Of a DNA stretch of 64,000 bases, positions 61,765 through 64,000 are shown one piece after another (positions within the stretch are counted from its first letter, which is position 1; each line of letters opens with the position of its first letter). A program made the position numbers and the translations under genes. The notes beneath the pieces were generated by a model. The model was not told the origin of the DNA, ran no database searches, and saw nothing but the letters and a program-made list of their open reading frames with translations. The stretch lies in contig OW028574.1 in assembly GCA_932294295.1 (NCBI GenBank), forward strand, positions 31,690,145-31,754,144. Reading direction: 5' to 3'. The DNA comes from Alitta virens (lineage: Eukaryota; Annelida; Polychaeta; Phyllodocida; Nereididae).

Positions 61765-62224
61765 GTGTTATTAGTGCTGCTTGGTAATGCATAATTGATG
61801 TTTTTTCGTATTCAATTATTTTAAATAGATTCTTTGGTTACAGTATCATTTAAAATGTAAAAATGCATGACAAATTTTTCGTTCATAAATGAGTGAATGT
61901 AATATTTACTACTCTTAAACTGTGCTCAGAATTCTAATGCAAGCACAGTGGTGGAAAAAAAGTTTAAGATGTCTGAAAAATGCAATTGTTCGTTAAAACC
62001 ATATTAAGATGTTGAGGGGTACATGCCCCAAACTTCTCCTATGATGACTTTGTGAGGGCTGAGCATCAGATTCTGTATGATATGTCGAACTTTGAAGGTC
62101 ACCTGTGACTTTGACCTGAGGTTATCGAGGGTGGTCCTAATTGTGGGCGTTCCACTGTTGCCTATATGATTCTTTACAGACTTAACACAATGTTTCCTCC
62201 ATTGACATAAAATTCAAGTTACAT
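61765..62224. other. 3' flank of the channel gene, nothing recognised
   Basis: No clear poly(A) signal close to the stop; sequence otherwise featureless. Confidence 0.4.
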
Positions 62225-63000
62225 TTTAATATGGTGGCCGAACAGGACATTTCGTGCACCGCGAAAGTTACCCATTTTTGCCCCAGAAAAGTACACACTT
62301 TCGTCCCAAGAAAGTACCAACTTTTCCTCCAATTTTCGTGGTACCAAAGTTACTAACTTTCTCACGGCCGGTTTTAGCTAATTAGCTCCATAAATATTGA
62401 ACATACACATATTTTATGCAGATCCTCTATCATAGATACATCTTACATGACCAAGAACAATACAATAGATGCAATAGTAATTGAGAAATGACAACAAAAA
62501 AAACAATTGGCAAGGCGGTTGGCAAGTTACTTCCCAAGCGGTCTGAGAGCCGAAGTTTATGCACGATTATCTCTACATGTGGTTTACCTAGAATATTGGT
62601 TTATAGATTATTGGAACTGGGTTTCTGACTTTCTTAGTTGTAATAATATCATATTTCTAAGGTGTGTATAATGAGTTGAAAAACGTATGCAAAATGCTAC
62701 TAAACTTTTCAGGTTAGAAAAATAGCATTTTTGGGTCGTTTTCAACTCAAGATAGTAACAAAACTAAAGACTGTAGATATATGATATTAGATTAAATTTG
62801 CATACCTGCAGTTAATTGAATTAGCCTTCACTTTCGTGGTGCGAAACCTGCTCCGTCGGGGGTCGACAGTTTAATAGCTCTATTATTTTCGCGGTACGAT
62901 ATGGTGTGTCCTGGTGCGAAGGTGTCGTGGTGCGAAGATGTGTCGTGGTGCGAAGGTACCTATTATCAGGGGGTGAAACCTTTGCACCAGAAAGTGTACT
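62225..63000. repeat. Unclassified element with inverted GTGCGAAAG-type arms
   Basis: 'TTTCGTGCACCGCGAAAGTTACC' type motifs at 62245-62345 recur in inverse orientation at 62830-62970 (several 'CGTGGTGCGAAG' copies). This suggests subterminal repeats of a DNA transposon. Exact ends and TSD not found. Confidence 0.4.
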
Positions 63001-64000
63001 CCTCAGCCAAAATATATTAATTGTAAATGCCATTGTATTTTATCCAGTGCCAGACATATGTGCAGCACAGCCTCCTCAAAGGGAGACTACATTTACAAAA
63101 AAATGTATTTATGCATGCATCATACTTGTGATCAACATGTAATGAAATGGGCGTGAACCCGTGTTTTCCATGTTTTTTCTGGTTTTTTTCAAGCTTGTCT
63201 ATTTTCTATTGCCTCAAACTACATTTTTTGTAACACGAGTATTTTACTTATGATATAGGATAAATTTGTATCATGGTGTGTCATATAAGCTGACTAAGAT
63301 TCCGATCCAGTAGCAATTGAGGCATAGAATGTGTCTTTTGCATTAAAAGCTGATTTTTATTGGATTTGATTGGACATCACGACAGACAATAATTCAATGA
63401 GAGTGAAAAGGACAAGATAGGCACTTCAACTCTTTATGGCTATACGACTCATGATATACGCTGCTAAACTAATCTATCTATCCAAATGTATCCACGGGAA
63501 TTAATTACTGAGGCGTCACACAGTTGCATGATCATCTTCCTTTTATTCACAGACGTAACTACATATGTTGCTTGAGGTGGTGCCTTCTCGTTTGTAGCAC
63601 GTGCTACGGTTAGAACCTCTTCTTCCGATGTGGAGGTGGGTGGCCGTGGTGCATGTGTTAGTCCCATGCCAGATCACCTGCAGTCAACATAGGAGGTTTT
63701 AGTCACTGACATTTCAGATTATGTAAATATCACCATGCCAAGTTGAAAACAACACTTTATTTGTGTTTGCAATGACGTAACTTTGTTAGAAAAATACATA
63801 TGGGTTATCTACTAATAATCCGCATATTAAATTTATATAAACTGTCTGTGATGACTACCTTGCCAGAAGCTAACTTTGTCTAAAGCCAAACCAGGCTGCA
63901 CACTGTTGCTCATTATTATGGAGTATTTTCGATTAATCAGCAGGCCATCCTAATCATCCTTAAAATGCATGGTCACTAACAAAGCTTATCCCCCCGAGCT
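63001..64000. other. No gene recognised
   Basis: A 67-codon minus frame (63464-63667) begins with 'THAPRPPTSTSEEEVL' and lacks a recognised domain; its first ATG is just inside a possible acceptor ('TGACTGCAG'). Not supported as a gene. Confidence 0.35.

Overview
The window looks like a piece of an AT-rich marine invertebrate genome. Genes carry spliceosomal introns, there is an animal caveolin, a CUB/trypsin secreted protease sequence and a TRP-type channel, and the rest is packed with non-LTR retrotransposons, SINEs, MITEs and a Polinton/Maverick. A lophotrochozoan such as a mollusc, brachiopod or annelid is my guess; the sequence alone does not fix the phylum.

Layout. 1-3.6 kb: degenerate Jockey-like non-LTR element (minus). 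7.69-9.01 kb: satellite of 31-bp monomers with higher-order periods of 124/155/186 bp, abutting a SINE fragment, then a full-length tRNA-derived SINE with a 12-13 bp target-site duplication (TSD). 12.6-16 kb: a 485-bp foldback element with 9-bp TSD, a 196-bp tandem duplication, and a ~1.7-kb TIR element inserted into the second copy, itself carrying a 217-bp hAT-like MITE. 16.2-21.8 kb: complete 11-exon 26S proteasome ATPase gene (PSMC1/Rpt2, minus). 22.7-27.6 kb: remains of SGNH/endonuclease non-LTR elements and a PIF/Harbinger transposase.

27.6-41.2 kb: a decayed Polinton (adintovirus-like) element. Plus-strand genes are a PC4-like protein, packaging ATPase, small membrane protein, two small conserved Polinton-type proteins, retroviral-type integrase with chromodomain, minor capsid/penton, basic core-like protein, major capsid and adenain-like protease. 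On the other side lie minus-strand PolB plus unusual cargo: a RING-finger ORF, a signal-peptide membrane protein (plus strand, possibly spliced) and a CARD-domain protein fused to a PC4-like segment. Most structural genes carry one or two stops or frameshifts, so this copy is dead but fairly young. Together, replication (PolB), integration (INT), packaging (ATPase), maturation (protease) and capsid genes form a virus-like set, and the RING, CARD and membrane proteins look like host-interaction cargo.

43.4-45.8 kb: intronless, broken four-CUB trypsin gene. 47.4-49.6 kb: L2/CR1-like RT with a short-repeat 3' tail. 52.5-54.0 kb: two-exon, very cysteine-rich caveolin. 54.05-55.14 kb: 5'-truncated RT. 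55.6-56.4 kb: mariner-type non-autonomous element. 58.2 kb: near-perfect hairpin. 59.9-61.8 kb: intronless TRP-like channel. 62.2-63.0 kb: inverted repeat arms of an unclassified element. The best leads are the CARD-, RING- and membrane-protein-carrying Polinton and its hairpin repeats.
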